Shown one piece after another: positions 20,158 through 30,140 of a stretch of 64,000 nucleotides of DNA. Source of the stretch: Robiginitomaculum sp. (GTDB lineage Bacteria; Pseudomonadota; Alphaproteobacteria; Caulobacterales; Maricaulaceae); NCBI GenBank assembly GCA_030949705.1, contig JAUZSF010000026.1:169244-233243 (forward strand), read 5' to 3'. The notes beneath the pieces are model-generated. The model had not been told where the DNA came from. It worked only from the letters and a program-made list of their open reading frames with translations, and made no database searches. Position 1 is the first letter of the stretch. The number at the start of each line of letters is the position of its first letter. A program made the translations under genes and the position numbers.

Positions 20158-21422
20158 ATGCATAATCATGATGACGATTTTGATGCAATTATTTCCGGCG
20201 GCGGTCTGGTCGGCCTGACCACGGCGTTAGCGCTGAACAGCGCGGGCTTAAATGTGTGCGTGGTCGATGCCCTGCCCTTTGAAACCCAGTTGGCCGATAC
20301 TTTTGATGGGCGCTCTTCGGCCATTGCCTTTGCCAATATGCGCATGTTGCGCGCCTTGGGGGTGGCGGACCGGCTGGGCGAAAACAAAGGCCCGATCAAC
20401 CAGATACTGGTTTCTGATGGCCGGCCCCATGATGGCCTGCGCCCGGGCGGCCCAGGGCCGTTTATGTTGCATTTTGATGCCGATGAGTTTTCGGGCGATG
20501 ATGCGGGCGAACCGCTGGGCTGGATGGTGGAAAACCGCCATATGCGCATGGCGCTGTTGGCCGAGGCCCGGGACCGAAAGGGCATTACCCTGATCGCGCC
20601 CGTACGCGCACAAAGCTTTGATTTTAAAGAGACAAAAGCCAACATTACCCTCAGTGACGGGCAGGTGTTAAGCGCGCCGTTGGTTGTCGGCGCCGAGGGT
20701 CGCAATTCCCCGGCGCGCCAGGCCGCGGGCATCCGGTCCCACGGCTGGGGGTATGGCCAATGGGGCGTGGTGGCCACCGTCGCCCATGAAAAGCCCCACC
20801 ACGGCATTGCCCACGAATATTTTCTGCCCCATGGCCCGTTTGCCATTTTGCCACTGCCCGGCAATCGCGCATCTTTGGTGTGGACCGAAACCCCGGCGGC
20901 GGCAAAATACCTTAAAACCGCCCCCGAAGACTTTTTTCAGGCCGAGCTGGAGCGACGCTTTGGCCACTTTTTGGGTGACTTATCCCCGGAGGGTCCCCGC
21001 TGGGCCTATCCACTGACCCTGATGGTGGTCGAGAAATATACCGCGCCGCGTCTGGCGCTGGTGGGTGATGCGGCCCATGGCATGCATCCCATTGCGGGTC
21101 AGGGCTTTAACGCCGGCATTCGCGATGCGGCGGCGCTGGCCGATGTGATGGCCGAGACGGTACGCGCCGGGCTAGACATTGCGGATCCCATCGCGCTGGA
21201 ACGATATGAGCAATGGCGGCGCTTTGATAATACAGCGCTTTTGGCCGCCACCGAAGGCTTTGTGCGCCTCTTTTCCAACGATATTGCCCCCATTCGTCTG
21301 CTCCGCGGGCTGGGTATGGCGGCAGTCGACAAGATCGGCCCGGCGCGGCGCTTTTTTTTGCCCGCGAGGCCGGCGGCGGCGTGGGCGTGCTGCCTAATTT
21401 ACTGCAAGGCGAGCTGCCCTAA
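20158..21422 (+). CDS. UbiH/UbiF/VisC/COQ6-family FAD-dependent hydroxylase; frameshifted in T8 run 21352-21359
   Basis: DAIISGGGLVGLTTALALNSAG, ALVGDAAHGMHPIAGQGFNAGIRDAAAL; correcting the run gives ..RRFF(A)REAGGGVGVLPNLLQGELP*. Confidence 0.9.
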
Positions 21423-21645
21423 AATGTAGAATTGTACCGCGCCTGGCGCGGGCGCGCACACCGCGGTTTTATCCCCGCCTCTGGCAAGGGGTAAAAAAAG
21501 GGGTAATCAGTATCATTCAAGGGGTAATTTTAGGACAATCAGGTCCGTTTTTTGTCCATTAAGGGATAAGAGAGGGTAGGCCGAGGGACAAAACGGCCCC
21601 TCTTTGACCCTTTGGGCTCATCCTGTGTAGAAATCCAAACTTTTG

Positions 21646-21768
21646 TCGTCATGCTCCGGCTTGACCACCCGCGCAGGCAAAAACCAGATACAACCGGAGC
21701 ATCCATTAGGCAGAGCTATGCGCACCGCGCTTCCCTATGGACCCTCTGGTCAAGCCAGAGGGTGACGA
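21646..21768. repeat. intergenic inverted-repeat element with ~21-bp imperfect termini
   Basis: TCGTCATGCTCCGGCTTGACC (21646-21666) versus GGTCAAGCCAGAGGGTGACGA (21748-21768); arms contain nested hairpins CCCTCTGG-TCAAG-CCAGAGGG and TGCTCCGG...CCGGAGCA. Confidence 0.75.
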
Positions 21769-21827
21769 GGGAGAAGGTGGTTCACATCGGCCTGATCTTT
21801 CGGGGCTAATGATTACCCAAGCCTGCC

Positions 21828-21950
21828 CTAATCCGAAGACGCCGGGGCCGGGGCATTATGGGCCGGCGGAATGGCAGGGTTATCACGAAGGCCACAGGCC
21901 GCCAGCGTCAACAGGGTTATCGCCAAAACGGCAATGCGTTTCATCTTCAT
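21828..21950 (-). CDS. small lipoprotein (LptM-like) downstream of argH
   Basis: [40 protein letters not shown]; lipobox LAAC; overlaps the argH 3' end; not in ORF track (40 aa). Confidence 0.8.
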   Translation of the reverse strand: MKMKRIAVLAITLLTLAACGLRDNPAIPPAHNAPAPASSD

Positions 21951-23364
21951 GATAATTTTTCCTTCCAGAGTTTGACCTGTGTTTTTACATTGTCTGGCGC
22001 AGTACCGCCATAGCTGGTGCGGCTGGCCGCCGAAGCGGCGGGCGTTAATATCGAAAATACGGTTTCATCCAGTTTTGGCGAGATGGCCTGCATGTCGGCC
22101 AAGGAAAGCGCCGATAGCGCCAGGCCCTTGGTTTCGGCGAGCTTGACGATCTGGCCGGTAATGTGGTGCGCCTCGCGAAACGGCACATTTGCTTCGCGGA
22201 CCAGCCAGTCGGCAAGATCGGTGGCGGTGGAATAGGCCGCCCCGGCGGCACCCGCCAGTGCATCCCGGTTAATGCCCAGATCGGCCATCATGCCGGTCAT
22301 GGCCGACAGCGACAGGCACAGGGCACCATAGGCATCAAACACCGGTTCCTTGTCTTCCTGCATGTCTTTGGAATAGGCCAGCGGAAGCCCCTTCATCACC
22401 ATCAGCAAGGTATTCAGATCACCGACAATGCGCCCCGATTTTGGCACGTACCAGTTCGGCGGCATCTGGATTGCGCTTTTGCGGCATAATGGACGAGCCG
22501 GTGGAAAACTGGTCACAAGCGACGCACAAAGGCAAAGCCGGGCAGAGGTCCAGATCACCAATTCTTCGGCAAGGCGAGACAGATGCACCGGCACAAATGC
22601 TGGCCGCGCCCAAAAATTCCAGCGCAAAATCGCGTGCCGAGACCGCATCCAGCGAATTGGCCATGGGGCCATCAAACCCCAGCGCCTTGGCGGTCATGTT
22701 GCGATCAACGGGATAGGCCGTGCCCGCCAGGGCCGCGGCGCCCAGCGGACTTTCGTTCAGGCGCGCCCGCGCATCGGCAAAGCGACCGCGATCCCGCCCC
22801 ATCATTTCCACATAGGCCAGCATGTGATGACCAAAACTGACCGGCTGGGCACTTTGCAAATGGGTAAAGCCCGGCATGATGGTCTCGGCTTCTTTTTCGG
22901 CCAGGCCCAGCAGAGCCTTTTGAAAGGCGGCGATCAGGGCATCAATATCGCCAAGGGCATCGCGCAGCCATAAACGCAAATCCGTGGCCACCTGATCATT
23001 GCGCGAACGCGCCGTGTGTAACCGGCCAGCAGCCTCGCCGATCAGCTCGGCCAGGCGAGATTCGACATTCATATGAATATCTTCCAGCGCGGTGGAGAAG
23101 GTGAACTTACCCTCGCGGATTTCCACGCCGATTTCTTTCAGGCCCTTTTGGATGGCGGCTTCATCTTCCTGACTGATAATGCCACAGGCCGCCAGCATGG
23201 GCCGCATGGGCGGAGGAGCCGGCCAGATCTTGTGCTGCCATGCGTTTGTCGACATCAATCGAGGCGTTGATGGCCTCCATAATCGAAGAGGGCGCCCCGT
23301 CAAAACGGCCGCCCCACAAGGCGTTCGCGGCACGGTCTTTGGCAGTGTTATTGTCTTTTGTCAT
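21947..23364 (-). CDS. argH: argininosuccinate lyase, interrupted by about four frameshifts
   Basis: [42 protein letters not shown] and [23 protein letters not shown] spread over alternating frames. Confidence 0.92.
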
Positions 23365-23392
23365 CGCGGTAATTTCAGCCTAAAATCAATCC

Positions 23393-23983
23393 ATGTCCAC
23401 ATTCAGAAAAACAGCATTTATCATTCTTGCCGCCACCGGTGCGGCGTTTGTTTTATACGTTATCGTGCAATCGCTATCGACCCCAAAGGCCGCGCGCAAC
23501 CCTTTGGCCGCTTATGCGGTGGGGGAAATGCAGGAATTGGTGCTGTTAAAAACGCCGCCAAAACAGCCCATGGCCGAGTTTGACGGCCCCGATGGCAAGG
23601 TGACGTTGGCAGATTTTCGAGGGAAAACCGTATTGTTGAACCTCTGGGCCAGCTGGTGCGGGCCATGCGTAGAGGAGCTGCCCTCGCTGGACCGCCTGCA
23701 GGGCGAGCTGGGCAGTGATGACTTTATGGTGCTGGCGGTGGATATGGATCGCTCCAAAGCCGATGCCGAAGCGTTTTTGACCAAGGCCGGGATTAAAAAC
23801 CTGCTGCTATATCACGATAACCGCTTTGCCCTGGCGCAAAACCTGTCCGTGCCGGGCCTGCCGTCTGGCCTGCCCATTACCGTGCTTTATGACAAGAACG
23901 GCATAGAGCGGGCACGGCTTTCCGGCGGCGCAGACTGGAATGGCGAAGAGGCGCGGGCGTTGATTGCTGCCGTGCGCGATTAA
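23393..23983 (+). CDS. TlpA-family thiol:disulfide oxidoreductase
   Basis: N-terminal TM and VLLNLWASWCGPCVEELPSLDRLQ (WCGPC active site). Confidence 0.93.
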   Translation: MSTFRKTAFIILAATGAAFVLYVIVQSLSTPKAARNPLAAYAVGEMQELVLLKTPPKQPMAEFDGPDGKVTLADFRGKTVLLNLWASWCGPCVEELPSLDRLQGELGSDDFMVLAVDMDRSKADAEAFLTKAGIKNLLLYHDNRFALAQNLSVPGLPSGLPITVLYDKNGIERARLSGGADWNGEEARALIAAVRD

Positions 23984-23999
23984 CGCCCAGGGTCTGGAC

Positions 24000-24194
24000 C
24001 TAATCGCGGCGGCGCTGAAAAATAGATACCAGGCCCCCGGCGCAAAAGGCCAGAATGATCCAGGCGACCAGCTCCATAATGCCGTCGCTCCAGCGGGTGA
24101 GCGCAAAGGAAGCACCGGCAATGCCGGCCAAGGCCAGACAAGTAAAAAACTTGCGCGGCACGATGGGTTTGTAATCAGACGTATGTTCAGACAT
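24000..24194 (-). CDS. small membrane hypothetical protein
   Basis: MSEHTSDYKPIVPRKFFTCLALAGIAGASFALTRWSDGIMELVAWIILAFCAGGLVSIFQRRRD; two hydrophobic helices. Confidence 0.55.
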   Translation of the reverse strand: MSEHTSDYKPIVPRKFFTCLALAGIAGASFALTRWSDGIMELVAWIILAFCAGGLVSIFQRRRD

Positions 24195-24266
24195 GAGGTG
24201 TCCCCTTTTTGGACAAAGCCCATGTCGTTTCGCAAGGTCTGTGCCATCCATGACCGGCATGTGAGT

Positions 24267-25193
24267 TTATAGCGCCTCTTCCAGTTCTGGCAGGGCCTTG
24301 AAGAGATCCGCCACCAGACCATAATCCGCCACTTGGAAGATCGGCGCATCCTCGTCCTTGTTGATGGCCACAATGACCTTGGAATCTTTCATCCCGGCCA
24401 AATGCTGAATGGCCCCGGAGATACCAACGGCGATATACAGCTCTGGCGCCACAACCTTGCCGGTTTGGCCAACCTGATAATCATTGGGCACAAAGCCCGC
24501 ATCTACGGCAGCCCGGGACGCACCAACGGCGGCGCCCAGCTTGTCGGCAATGCGTTCGATCATGGCAAAGTTTTCGCCAGAGCCCATGCCGCGTCCGCCG
24601 GAGATAACGATCTTGGCAGCAGTCAGTTCCGGACGATCAGACTGGGTCAGCTCTTCGGAAACAAAGGCGGATTTAAACGGCCCGGCGGGTGCATCAATGC
24701 TTTTTACACTGGCAGAGCCACCATTGCCGGCCGCATCAAAAGCGGTGGGACGCACGGTGATGACCTTGATCTTGTCTGTGGATTTAACCGTCTGCATGGC
24801 ATTGCCCGCATAAATGGGGCGCACAAAGGTATCCGGGGCCAGGACGGAGACAATTTCGGAAATTTGCATCACGTCCAAGGCAGCCGCCACCCGGGGCATA
24901 AAGTTTTTGCCGCTGGTGGTGGCCGGGGCCAGCACCGCGTCATAATCGCCCATCAAAGGTACAATCAGCGCCTGCATGGCTTCGGCCAATTGCTTGGCCA
25001 GTGTGGGTCCATCCGCATGAAGAACCGTGCGCACCCCCTCTATTTTGGCGGCTTCCGCCGCCACATCGCCAGCATTTTCACCGGCCACCAGAACGTCTAC
25101 ATCACCACCCATTTTCAACGCGGCGGTCACCGTTTTGTTGGTGGCATCGCTAAGGTGTGCATTATCATGTTCGGCAACAACCAGAATGGCCAT
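24267..25193 (-). CDS. etfA: electron transfer flavoprotein subunit alpha
   Basis: VVISGGRGMGSGENF, GASRAAVDAGFVPNDYQVGQTGKVVAPELYIAVGISGAIQHLAGM. Confidence 0.97.
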   Translation of the reverse strand: MAILVVAEHDNAHLSDATNKTVTAALKMGGDVDVLVAGENAGDVAAEAAKIEGVRTVLHADGPTLAKQLAEAMQALIVPLMGDYDAVLAPATTSGKNFMPRVAAALDVMQISEIVSVLAPDTFVRPIYAGNAMQTVKSTDKIKVITVRPTAFDAAGNGGSASVKSIDAPAGPFKSAFVSEELTQSDRPELTAAKIVISGGRGMGSGENFAMIERIADKLGAAVGASRAAVDAGFVPNDYQVGQTGKVVAPELYIAVGISGAIQHLAGMKDSKVIVAINKDEDAPIFQVADYGLVADLFKALPELEEAL

Positions 25194-25942
25194 CAGATTA
25201 CCCCCGCTTCATTTTTCAGTTTGTCCACCAGTTCGGTAACGCTTTCGACGATTACCCCGGCCTGGCGTTTGGGTGGCTCTTCCACCTTGATCTGTTCCAG
25301 GCGGGTTTCCAGCGCCACGCCGTAATCATCGGGTGTTTTCATATCAATGGGTTTTCGCTTGGCCTTCATAATGTTGGGCAGGCTGGCATAACGAGGCTCG
25401 TTCAGGCGCAAATCCGTGGTAATCACCGCGGGCAGCTCAACCGCAAGGGTTTGCAGACCGCCATCGATTTCCCGGGTGATTTTAGCCTTGCCGTCGGCAA
25501 TTTCCAGCTCGGAAGCGAAGGTGCCTTGTGGCCAGTCCAGAAGCGCCGCCAGCATCTGGCCGGTCTGGTTGGCATCATCATCAATAGCCTGTTTGCCCAA
25601 AATGGCCAGTTCCGGTTTTTCCTCTTCGACCACGGCTTTTAGCAGTTTGGCAACGCTTAAAGGTTCTACGGCTTCGTCTGTCTGGATCAAAATGCCCCGA
25701 TCGGCCCCCATGGCCAACGCGGTGCGAATGGTTTCCTGAGCCTGGGTTGGTCCAATGGAGACCACCACAATTTCACTGACCACACCCTTTTCTTTCAGGC
25801 GAACCGCTTCTTCAACGGCAATTTCACCAAAGGGATTCATGGACATTTTTACATTGGCCAGATCCACGCCGGAACCATCGGGTTTGACCCGCGCCTTGAC
25901 GTTATAGTCGATCACCCGTTTTACGGGTACGAGAACCTTCAT
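25193..25942 (-). CDS. etfB: electron transfer flavoprotein subunit beta
   Basis: [46 protein letters not shown]. Confidence 0.97.
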   Translation of the reverse strand: MKVLVPVKRVIDYNVKARVKPDGSGVDLANVKMSMNPFGEIAVEEAVRLKEKGVVSEIVVVSIGPTQAQETIRTALAMGADRGILIQTDEAVEPLSVAKLLKAVVEEEKPELAILGKQAIDDDANQTGQMLAALLDWPQGTFASELEIADGKAKITREIDGGLQTLAVELPAVITTDLRLNEPRYASLPNIMKAKRKPIDMKTPDDYGVALETRLEQIKVEEPPKRQAGVIVESVTELVDKLKNEAGVI

Positions 25943-26029
25943 GGTCACGCTCCTCATTAACATTCTGGCGGCAATATCGCCATTGATCGGCACAACGTCC
26001 AGTGCTGCACCGCAATATTTTCAGTGATT

Positions 26030-26599
26030 TTAACGACCGCCGCCGGGCACCCACAACACATCACCGGCACCCTGTTGATTACACCAGCGCGCGGCGACAA
26101 AAAGAAAGTCCGACAAACGGTTCAGATAAACCAGCGCGTGGGTGTTGACCGGGCCGCCTTGCGCCAAGGCCACCGCCTTGCGTTCCGCGCGGCGACAAAT
26201 GGCCCGGGCCAAATGCAAGCGGGCGCTGGCCTCTTCGCCACCAGGCAAAACAAAACTGCGCAAGGCGGCCAGATCGGCATTATAATGGTCGATCCGACCC
26301 TCCAGCCAGGTCGCTTGATCGGCCGTCAGGCGCAAGGGGGCTGGCCCATCCGCCGTATCCGGCCCCGGATTGGCCAGATCCGCCCCCAGATCAAACAAAT
26401 CGTTTTGCACGCGCAACAGCGCGGTTTTCAGCCCGTCATCCTCTATTGCACAAATGGCCAGACCTAAGGCACTATTGGTTTCATCCACATCGCCAAAGGC
26501 GATAACGCGCAAATCGGCCTTGCTGGTTCGGCCACCGCCGACCAAATGGGTGTCGCCGCCATCGCCGGTACGAGTGTAAATTTTATTGAGTTTAACCAA
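26030..26599 (-). CDS. PduO-type cob(I)alamin adenosyltransferase
   Basis: MVKLNKIYTRTGDGGDTHLVGGGRTSKADLRV, NRLSDFLFVAAR. Confidence 0.94.
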   Translation of the reverse strand: MVKLNKIYTRTGDGGDTHLVGGGRTSKADLRVIAFGDVDETNSALGLAICAIEDDGLKTALLRVQNDLFDLGADLANPGPDTADGPAPLRLTADQATWLEGRIDHYNADLAALRSFVLPGGEEASARLHLARAICRRAERKAVALAQGGPVNTHALVYLNRLSDFLFVAARWCNQQGAGDVLWVPGGGR

Positions 26600-26603
26600 G
26601 GCG

Positions 26604-26813
26604 TTAGCCGCCGCGCATTTTGTTTTTTACATAAAACCCAACCAGAATGGCCAATATGGCAAAAGCCTGTATCCCGACGCGCCAGCGCATCAGGACATTG
26701 CTTTTGGCGTGGGCGCCTTCGCCACCCTTGGCCATAGTAATTACCCCATAAATGAGCACCAACACGACGGAAATCACCGCCAGACCAATGACAATATTGA
26801 TAAACATCAGCAT
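26604..26813 (-). CDS. twin-transmembrane / HIG1-domain small protein
   Basis: Two TM helices with KSNVLMRWRVGIQAFAILAI pattern. Confidence 0.8.
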   Translation of the reverse strand: MLMFINIVIGLAVISVVLVLIYGVITMAKGGEGAHAKSNVLMRWRVGIQAFAILAILVGFYVKNKMRGG

Positions 26814-26827
26814 GGCTATACTCTCTT

Positions 26828-27877
26828 CTAGCTGCGCCAGCGCAAGGTGGCAGGTTTAACCGGGTTTTCAAAGGGACGACCTTCGGCACAGGCCGCGGCC
26901 CACTCTTTCTTCAGTTTGAAATACCACATGGCCTGCACATCTGCATCATGAATCAGCATCAGTTTGGGATCAAAGCCTAAGCCTTTTTGCTGGGCCTGCA
27001 CCGCATCGCGGTCCTGGCCAGCAAAGGTGGTGATGGCGTTGCGTAACAAAAAATTGGGAATCAGGCTCAACAAAGGGTGGTTCCAGTAAAGCGCAATGGT
27101 GATCTGGGTCTTGTGCGCGTCCACCGGAGTCACCGCGGTAAACCCGGTGACCTGTCGGCCCCCCACCAGCACATATTCGGTGCGCAGACCCGGCAGTTCA
27201 AAACGAATTTCGGTTTCCGGCTTTGAACCCAGCAATTTATACAAGAATGAATTGGAGGAAGGCACATGAGGCAGCATGGAAAAGCCACGCGGGATCGGGC
27301 CAAAGCGCTTTTCCTTATTATGTACTGATTTCGCGGTACGCCACCACCACTGGCGATGAATATAGGCAATATGCGCCGGGTCCATCAGGCCGATGACCGC
27401 ATGATCCAGCGGACAATCAAAAGTCATGGACACATGCAGGCCCGGTGCGGTTTCGCCCACATGATCCAGGCGCGGCGCGGGCAATAGAGGCGCGGCGGTC
27501 TCGTCTTCGCCAAAATAAATCCAGATCAACCCCTGAGCCTCATCCGCCGGAAAAGCTCTGGTGCGGATTTTACCAAGGTCCATGGCCTGTTTTTGTGTAT
27601 CGGTAAGTGAAGGGATCGCCTTGCAGACCCCGTCCACGCCAAAGCGCCAGCCATGATAGGGGCATTCAATGCGGGTCTGCCCGTCTGTGTTGGTGACCTG
27701 CCGGCCCTGGGATAAGGGCATGGCCCGGTGTGGACAGATATCGCGCAGGGCAAACACCCGGCCGGCCTCATCGCGGCCTATCAGCACCGGCTGACCCGCA
27801 ATTTGCACAGAGATTGGCGCGCCGGTTTTTACCTGCGAAGAGAGCGCGCCAAAATACCAAAGGTCCATCAAAAACAT
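26828..27877 (-). CDS. Rieske 2Fe-2S aromatic ring-hydroxylating oxygenase, alpha-subunit-like
   Basis: Rieske CPHRAMPLSQG...CPYHGWRF. Confidence 0.9.
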   Translation of the reverse strand: MFLMDLWYFGALSSQVKTGAPISVQIAGQPVLIGRDEAGRVFALRDICPHRAMPLSQGRQVTNTDGQTRIECPYHGWRFGVDGVCKAIPSLTDTQKQAMDLGKIRTRAFPADEAQGLIWIYFGEDETAAPLLPAPRLDHVGETAPGLHVSMTFDCPLDHAVIGLMDPAHIAYIHRQWWWRTAKSVHNKEKRFGPIPRGFSMLPHVPSSNSFLYKLLGSKPETEIRFELPGLRTEYVLVGGRQVTGFTAVTPVDAHKTQITIALYWNHPLLSLIPNFLLRNAITTFAGQDRDAVQAQQKGLGFDPKLMLIHDADVQAMWYFKLKKEWAAACAEGRPFENPVKPATLRWRS

Positions 27878-27985
27878 GCCGCCCTTCTAGCGCGCCATAA
27901 CCATAAAGAAAAGCAAAGAGCGCGCGACGCTTGCAATGGGGCGCCTTTCGCGCTAGCCGCAACGCTACTGGTTTATAAAGGGGAG

Positions 27986-29062
27986 ATGATCATGGGACGA
28001 TTAACGCAATTGATTATCACAGCCGTGATTGTGCTGGCCGTCGGGGTGTCTTATTTCTGGTGGACCACCCTGAAATGGACCGGCGAGATGACCAGTCTGC
28101 GCCCGCATTTCAACGGCCAGTGCCAAAGCGTTGAAGGCATTGTCGGGGCCGAAGATATTGTCATCGATCGTGAACAGGCGCTGGCCTATATCTCCAGCCA
28201 TGACCGGCGAAACCCCGAAACCCATGGTGCCATCTGGGTAATGGCGCTGGGCGATCCACAAAGCGCCCACAAAATGAAAATAACCGGCTATGATGCGGAC
28301 CTTTTCGCCCCCCATGGCATTGATTTATGGATTGGCAAGGACGGTGTGCGCCGTCTGTTTGTGATCGAACATGGCGATTGGTCGCAAAGCCGGATCATTA
28401 TTTTTCGGATTGAAAACGGCGTTCTGGTTTTTGACCATGCGGTTACCGATCCCCTGATCCAGCGGCCAAACGATGTGGCCGCCGCCGGTGAAAACGCATT
28501 TTATACCAGCAATGATCTGGGCGTACCCTATGGGGACAAGCGGGAATTGCTTGAAGTTCTCCTGCGCCAGCAAAAAGGCAATCTGGTCTATTTTGACGGA
28601 CAGAAAGCCCAGATGGCGGCAGATCATATTGGCTATGCCAATGGTGTCGCTCTCAGCCATGACGGCTCAAAGCTTTACCTTGGGGCCATAATTGATCAAT
28701 CCGTGCGCTTTTATGACCGCGACCTGAAAACCGGGGCGCTGACTTTGCGCGATAAGATCAATTTACATACAGGTGTCGATAACATTGATGTGGATGAGGA
28801 CGGCGTTTTGTGGGTGGCTGGTCATCCCAAATTGCTGACCTTTTCCAAACATGCCAAAGACGGGGCCAAACGCAGCCCGTCGCAAATCATAAAAATTGAT
28901 CCCCGAGACAAGACCATACGCGAGATTTATCTTTCCCTTGGTGATCCGCTTTCCGGGGCCTCTGTGGGCGCTCATGCTGGCCATATGCTTTTGATGGGCG
29001 GTGTGTTTGATCCACGGGTGCTGGTTTGCCGTTTAGGGTCTGAACCCGCCTCTTCAGAATAA
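27986..29062 (+). CDS. SMP-30/paraoxonase-like beta-propeller arylesterase
   Basis: N-terminal TM anchor; GAEDIVID, PHGIDLW, RPNDVAAAGENAFYTSNDLG and YANGVALSHDGSKLYL motifs. Confidence 0.82.
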   Translation: MIMGRLTQLIITAVIVLAVGVSYFWWTTLKWTGEMTSLRPHFNGQCQSVEGIVGAEDIVIDREQALAYISSHDRRNPETHGAIWVMALGDPQSAHKMKITGYDADLFAPHGIDLWIGKDGVRRLFVIEHGDWSQSRIIIFRIENGVLVFDHAVTDPLIQRPNDVAAAGENAFYTSNDLGVPYGDKRELLEVLLRQQKGNLVYFDGQKAQMAADHIGYANGVALSHDGSKLYLGAIIDQSVRFYDRDLKTGALTLRDKINLHTGVDNIDVDEDGVLWVAGHPKLLTFSKHAKDGAKRSPSQIIKIDPRDKTIREIYLSLGDPLSGASVGAHAGHMLLMGGVFDPRVLVCRLGSEPASSE

Positions 29063-29079
29063 TTTTAAAGGAAAAGAAT

Positions 29080-30078
29080 ATGGCCAATCCGGCAAAGTAT
29101 GACGTTTTAGGGATCGGCAATGCCATTGTGGATGTGATTGCCCCCGTGGAAGATGCCTTTTTGGCGGAACAGACCATTACCAAGGCCTCGATGACGCTGA
29201 TCGACGAGGATCGGGCACAAAGCCTTTATGACGCCTTTCCCCCGGCCAGTGAAACCTCAGGCGGATCGGCGGCAAATACCATTGCCGGCCTGGCCAGCCT
29301 GGGCGCGCGTACGGCCTATTTTGGCAAGGTGGCCGATGACACCCTGGGCAAAACCTTTTCCCATGACTTGCGTGCCACGGGAGCCCGTTTTGAGACAAGT
29401 CCCCTTATTGACGGACCCGGCACCGCCCGATGCCTGATTGCGGTTACCCCGGATGCGCAACGATCCATGTCCACCTATCTGGGGGCGTCATCGCTGTTTG
29501 GCATTGGTGATCTGGACGAAGCCGTCATACAGGATGCCGCCATCACCTATATGGAAGGCTATTTGTTTGACAAGGATGAAGCCAAAGAGGCGTTTATCCA
29601 CGCCGCCGAAATTGCCGCCGCGGCAGGACGCAAAACGGCCCTGACTCTATCGGACCTTTTTTGCGTGGATCGACACAGATCATCGTTTTTACACCTGGTG
29701 CGCGGTCATATTGATATTTTGTTTGCCAATGAGGCTGAATTGCTGGCGCTTTATGAAACCGATGATTTTGATCATGCCCTGGATCAGGTACGCCGCGACT
29801 GTGCCTTTGCCGCGGTCACGCGCAGCGAAAAAGGATCGGTATTGATCAGCGCCGATGAAACCGCCCTTATCAAGGCCGAACCTATTGAAAAGATTGTTGA
29901 TACCACCGGTGCGGGTGATCTTTATGCCGCCGGGGTTCTGTATGGCCTGTCCCGCAGTTTGCCCCTGGCAGAGTGTGGCCGTCTTGGCTCAGTAGCGGCG
30001 GCTGAAATTATATCCCATTACGGCGCCCGGGCACGAAAAAATCTGCAACACTTGTGTGGACTTTCTGATCACGGTTAA
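29080..30078 (+). CDS. PfkB-family sugar/adenosine kinase
   Basis: YDVLGIGNAIVDVI, SGGSAANTIAGLASLG, DTTGAGDLYAAGVLYGL. Confidence 0.9.
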   Translation: MANPAKYDVLGIGNAIVDVIAPVEDAFLAEQTITKASMTLIDEDRAQSLYDAFPPASETSGGSAANTIAGLASLGARTAYFGKVADDTLGKTFSHDLRATGARFETSPLIDGPGTARCLIAVTPDAQRSMSTYLGASSLFGIGDLDEAVIQDAAITYMEGYLFDKDEAKEAFIHAAEIAAAAGRKTALTLSDLFCVDRHRSSFLHLVRGHIDILFANEAELLALYETDDFDHALDQVRRDCAFAAVTRSEKGSVLISADETALIKAEPIEKIVDTTGAGDLYAAGVLYGLSRSLPLAECGRLGSVAAAEIISHYGARARKNLQHLCGLSDHG

Positions 30079-30140
30079 CACCCCGGAAACGGCTTTGTTG
30101 ATATTGCATTAGGGTTAAGACCATAACCCGAGGCCGTTTA

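Noticed and set aside
24333-25325. 330-aa ORF on + strand
   Set aside because: Antisense shadow of etfA/etfB; no recognisable family and low-complexity Gly/His-rich composition
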